A DNA stretch of 15,848 bases from Thermodesulfobacteriota bacterium (GTDB lineage Bacteria; Desulfobacterota; RBG-13-43-22): assembly GCA_025454185.1 (NCBI GenBank), contig JALOOY010000004.1:1-15848 (forward strand), read 5' to 3'. Under the pieces are notes generated by a model. The model was not told the origin of the DNA, ran no database searches, and saw nothing but the letters and a program-made list of their open reading frames with translations. Made by a program: the position numbers and the translations under genes. Below are positions 13,770-15,848 of the stretch, in pieces (the first letter of the stretch is position 1; the number at the start of each line of letters is the position of its first letter).

Positions 13770-15848
13770 AAGCCTTTCCTTCCGATTGACCGTCTTTATC
13801 CTTTTCAGCGTGGGGTTGATCTTCCTGGCGGCCTTCGCCTACAATTACTATTTTTCCCGGGAAGCCGTCCTGGGGTACGTTCGGGAAAACACCCGCCAGT
13901 TGACGCAGGCCACGGTCTATCGGATGGAAAGCGTCCTGACCGGTGTGCAGAAGGCCCCCCGCCAACTGGCCCTCTGGCTGGAACAGAACACCTATCAGGA
14001 ACAGGACCTGCTGAAAAACATCCGCACCCTCCTGGTGAGCAACCCGGAGATTTTCGGTTCAGCCGTCGCTTTTGAACCGCGGACCTTTCTGCCCCGGAAG
14101 TTTTATTACGCTCCTTACAGTTTCCGGGACAAGGACCAGACCATCAAAACCGTTTTCCTGGGCGATGAGGATTACCGGTATTTTTCCCAGGACTGGTATC
14201 AGGTCCCCCGAGAATTGAACCAGGCCGTCTGGAGCGAACCGTACTATGACGAGGGGGGCGGCAATATCGTCATGGCCACCTATTCCGTTCCCTTCAACCA
14301 AACGAAAAAGGGCGCCCGGGTTTTTGGAGGAGTCGTTACCGCCGATTTATCTCTGGCCTGGCTGGAGGAGATCGTGGGGGCGATAAAAATCTACAAGACC
14401 GGGTATGCCTTTTTAATTTCCCAGAACGGGGTGTTCGTCACGCACCCGCGGAAGGACTTGATCCTGCGGGAGAGCCTCTTCAGCCTGGCGGAGGAAAGGG
14501 GCGATAAAAATCTCCGGGAAATCGGCCGGGCCATGATCCGGGGGGACCAGGGCTTCGCGCCCCTGCAGGATATGGTTTCCGGGAAAAAATCCTGGCTGGC
14601 CTATGCGCCCCTGGCCTCCTCCGGCTGGTCCCTGGGGGTCGTCATCCCGGAGGAGGAGCTGCTGGCCGGTATCCGGGACCTCAGCCGGGAGGTGCTGCTC
14701 ATCGGGCTGCTGGGCGGCATCCTGCTAGTCATCGCCATCAGCCTGGTGGCCGGGACCATCACCCGACCGCTGCGTTTCCTGGCCCTCAAAACCAGGGAAA
14801 TCGCCCAGGGGAACCTGGACAGCGAATTGCCGGAACCCCGCAGCCGGGATGAGATCGGGCAGTTGGCCCTTTCCTTCCGTGAAATGCGTCAGGCCCTGAA
14901 GGAGTACATCCGGAGCGAACTGAAGATCGCCCGCACCATCCAGCAGAGTTTTTTGCCTCGGCATTTTCCCCCGCCGGGGATCGACAACCCCTTCGCGCTC
15001 CACGCCCTGCTCGAACCGGCCAAGGAAGTGGGGGGAGATTTTTATGATTTTGCCGTTTTAGACGATGAACATGTCTATTTGGCCGTGGGCGACGTCTCCG
15101 ACAAGGGGGTGCCGGCGGCTCTGCTCATGGCGGTCACCAAAACCCTGTTGAAAAACCTGGCCGGCCCGGAAGTCGATCCGGCAGATATATTGATCCGGGT
15201 CAACCGGGAGCTCTCCCGGGACAACGACGCCAATATGTTCGTTACGGTCTTTCTGGGCATCCTGAACACGGTCAGCGGCCGGTTTATCTATTCCAATGCC
15301 GGGCACCTGCCGCCGGTCATCATCCGGGCGGGCCGTGAACCCGAATGGCTCCCCCTCCCCAAGGGCTTTGTGCTGGGCGGTCTGGAAAACGCCCGCTACC
15401 AGCCCGAGACGATCATACTGGCCCCTGGTGACCGGCTGGTTTTATACACCGATGGCGTTACCGAGGCTCTGAATTCCGGGGGGGATCTGTACTCCGGCGA
15501 AAGGCTGCTGACGGCCATCCGGAAATCGTCCGCCGCCTCTCCTGAAGGGCTGGTAGGGGCGTTGCAGGATTCCATCCAATCCTTTGTTCAAGATTACCCC
15601 CAGACGGACGATATTACCTTGATGGGGGTGCAATTATTGTCATCCCCGGTGAGAAAACCTTTTGCGAATTTATCCTTTTTTCAGGGTGAAGGCATGGAGC
15701 CAAAGAGCCAAATAAAACTTACCCTTACCGCCGATCTCGTTTATATCCCCCTGGTGACGGCCTTCCTGGAGCAGGCCGCCCTGGGCCTGGGCCTGGCCCG
15801 CAAGGAGGCCCTGGCCTTGACCCTGGCCGGCGAGGAATTGTTTACCTA
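13759..15848 (+). CDS. dCache-HAMP-SpoIIE (PP2C-type) sensor phosphatase with RsbW-like domain, partial at 3' end
   Basis: 696 codons are visible with no stop before the window edge. TM1 is at about 9-29, a periplasmic dCache-like sensor at about 30-310, TM2 at about 313-334, HAMP at about 335-384, then a linker with ARTIQQSFLP. The SpoIIE/PP2C phosphatase domain spans about 414-625 with metal aspartates D427 (EVGGDFYD), D445 (GDVSDKG), D565 (YTDG) and D618 (QTDD). From about 650 the sequence (LTLTADLVYIPLVTAFLEQAA...LAGEELFT) resembles the start of an RsbW/SpoIIAB anti-sigma kinase domain, cut by the edge. Such proteins dephosphorylate anti-sigma antagonists in partner-switching systems. ATG 13759 overlaps the binding-protein gene by 11 bases, so coupled translation is likely. 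The downstream antagonist/sigma partner would lie beyond the window. Confidence 0.94.
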   Translation, partial: MGNRSLSFRLTVFILFSVGLIFLAAFAYNYYFSREAVLGYVRENTRQLTQATVYRMESVLTGVQKAPRQLALWLEQNTYQEQDLLKNIRTLLVSNPEIFGSAVAFEPRTFLPRKFYYAPYSFRDKDQTIKTVFLGDEDYRYFSQDWYQVPRELNQAVWSEPYYDEGGGNIVMATYSVPFNQTKKGARVFGGVVTADLSLAWLEEIVGAIKIYKTGYAFLISQNGVFVTHPRKDLILRESLFSLAEERGDKNLREIGRAMIRGDQGFAPLQDMVSGKKSWLAYAPLASSGWSLGVVIPEEELLAGIRDLSREVLLIGLLGGILLVIAISLVAGTITRPLRFLALKTREIAQGNLDSELPEPRSRDEIGQLALSFREMRQALKEYIRSELKIARTIQQSFLPRHFPPPGIDNPFALHALLEPAKEVGGDFYDFAVLDDEHVYLAVGDVSDKGVPAALLMAVTKTLLKNLAGPEVDPADILIRVNRELSRDNDANMFVTVFLGILNTVSGRFIYSNAGHLPPVIIRAGREPEWLPLPKGFVLGGLENARYQPETIILAPGDRLVLYTDGVTEALNSGGDLYSGERLLTAIRKSSAASPEGLVGALQDSIQSFVQDYPQTDDITLMGVQLLSSPVRKPFANLSFFQGEGMEPKSQIKLTLTADLVYIPLVTAFLEQAALGLGLARKEALALTLAGEELFT

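Overview
The window reads as a GC-rich chromosomal segment of a Gram-negative strict anaerobe, most likely in the Desulfobacterota (former Deltaproteobacteria). The grounds are a tungsten/molybdopterin aldehyde ferredoxin oxidoreductase with its four-cluster ferredoxin, an outer-membrane beta-barrel protein, a large GNAT/acyl-CoA ligase fusion, and several families of short palindromic intergenic repeats. The taxonomic placement is inference; no rRNA or marker gene is present.

Layout. (1) Bases 1-2636, + strand: the last codons of a hydrophobic protein, then a tightly coupled set of three genes. These are a 102-aa protein resembling the C-terminal part of a nucleoside-phosphorylase fold, a 4x[4Fe-4S] electron-transfer protein and an AOR-family catalytic subunit; successive genes overlap by a few bases. 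(2) Bases 2637-4463: a palindromic repeat, then pgi, a full-length E. coli-type glucose-6-phosphate isomerase. (3) Bases 4520-6061, + strand: a near-consensus sigma70-type promoter drives a secreted protein built from two copies of one domain and an outer-membrane barrel protein, closed by a perfect 12-bp terminator-like stem. (4) Bases 6182-9669, - strand: read in transcription order, a metallophosphoesterase, a Ser/Thr kinase fused to an Lcl/DUF1566 domain (4-bp gap), a Cys-rich DUF3795-like protein and a membrane-anchored alpha/beta hydrolase. (5) Bases 9808-12628, + strand: a protein with an N-terminal GNAT domain followed by an ADP-forming acyl-CoA ligase, with its own promoter. (6) Bases 12747-15848, + strand: an NMT1/THI5-like periplasmic binding protein whose end overlaps the start of a two-transmembrane dCache-HAMP-SpoIIE phosphatase, which also begins an RsbW-like ATPase domain and runs off the window.

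How the parts may work together: region 1 is a candidate aldehyde/carboxylate redox module; pgi is central carbon metabolism; region 3 is an envelope pair; the phosphoesterase/kinase pair of region 4 and the binding-protein/phosphatase pair of region 6 are signalling modules; the GNAT-ligase of region 5 links acyl-CoA metabolism with possible protein acylation. No mobile element, CRISPR array, tRNA or rRNA was recognised. No gap between genes exceeds 300 bases: the largest (9670-9886) holds two divergent promoter candidates, and four others (2637-2810, 7049-7209, 7537-7607, 12629-12746) carry short dispersed-type repeats. The most unusual items are the divergent AOR module with its phosphorylase-like stump, the kinase-Lcl/phosphoesterase pair, and the binding-protein/SpoIIE pair.
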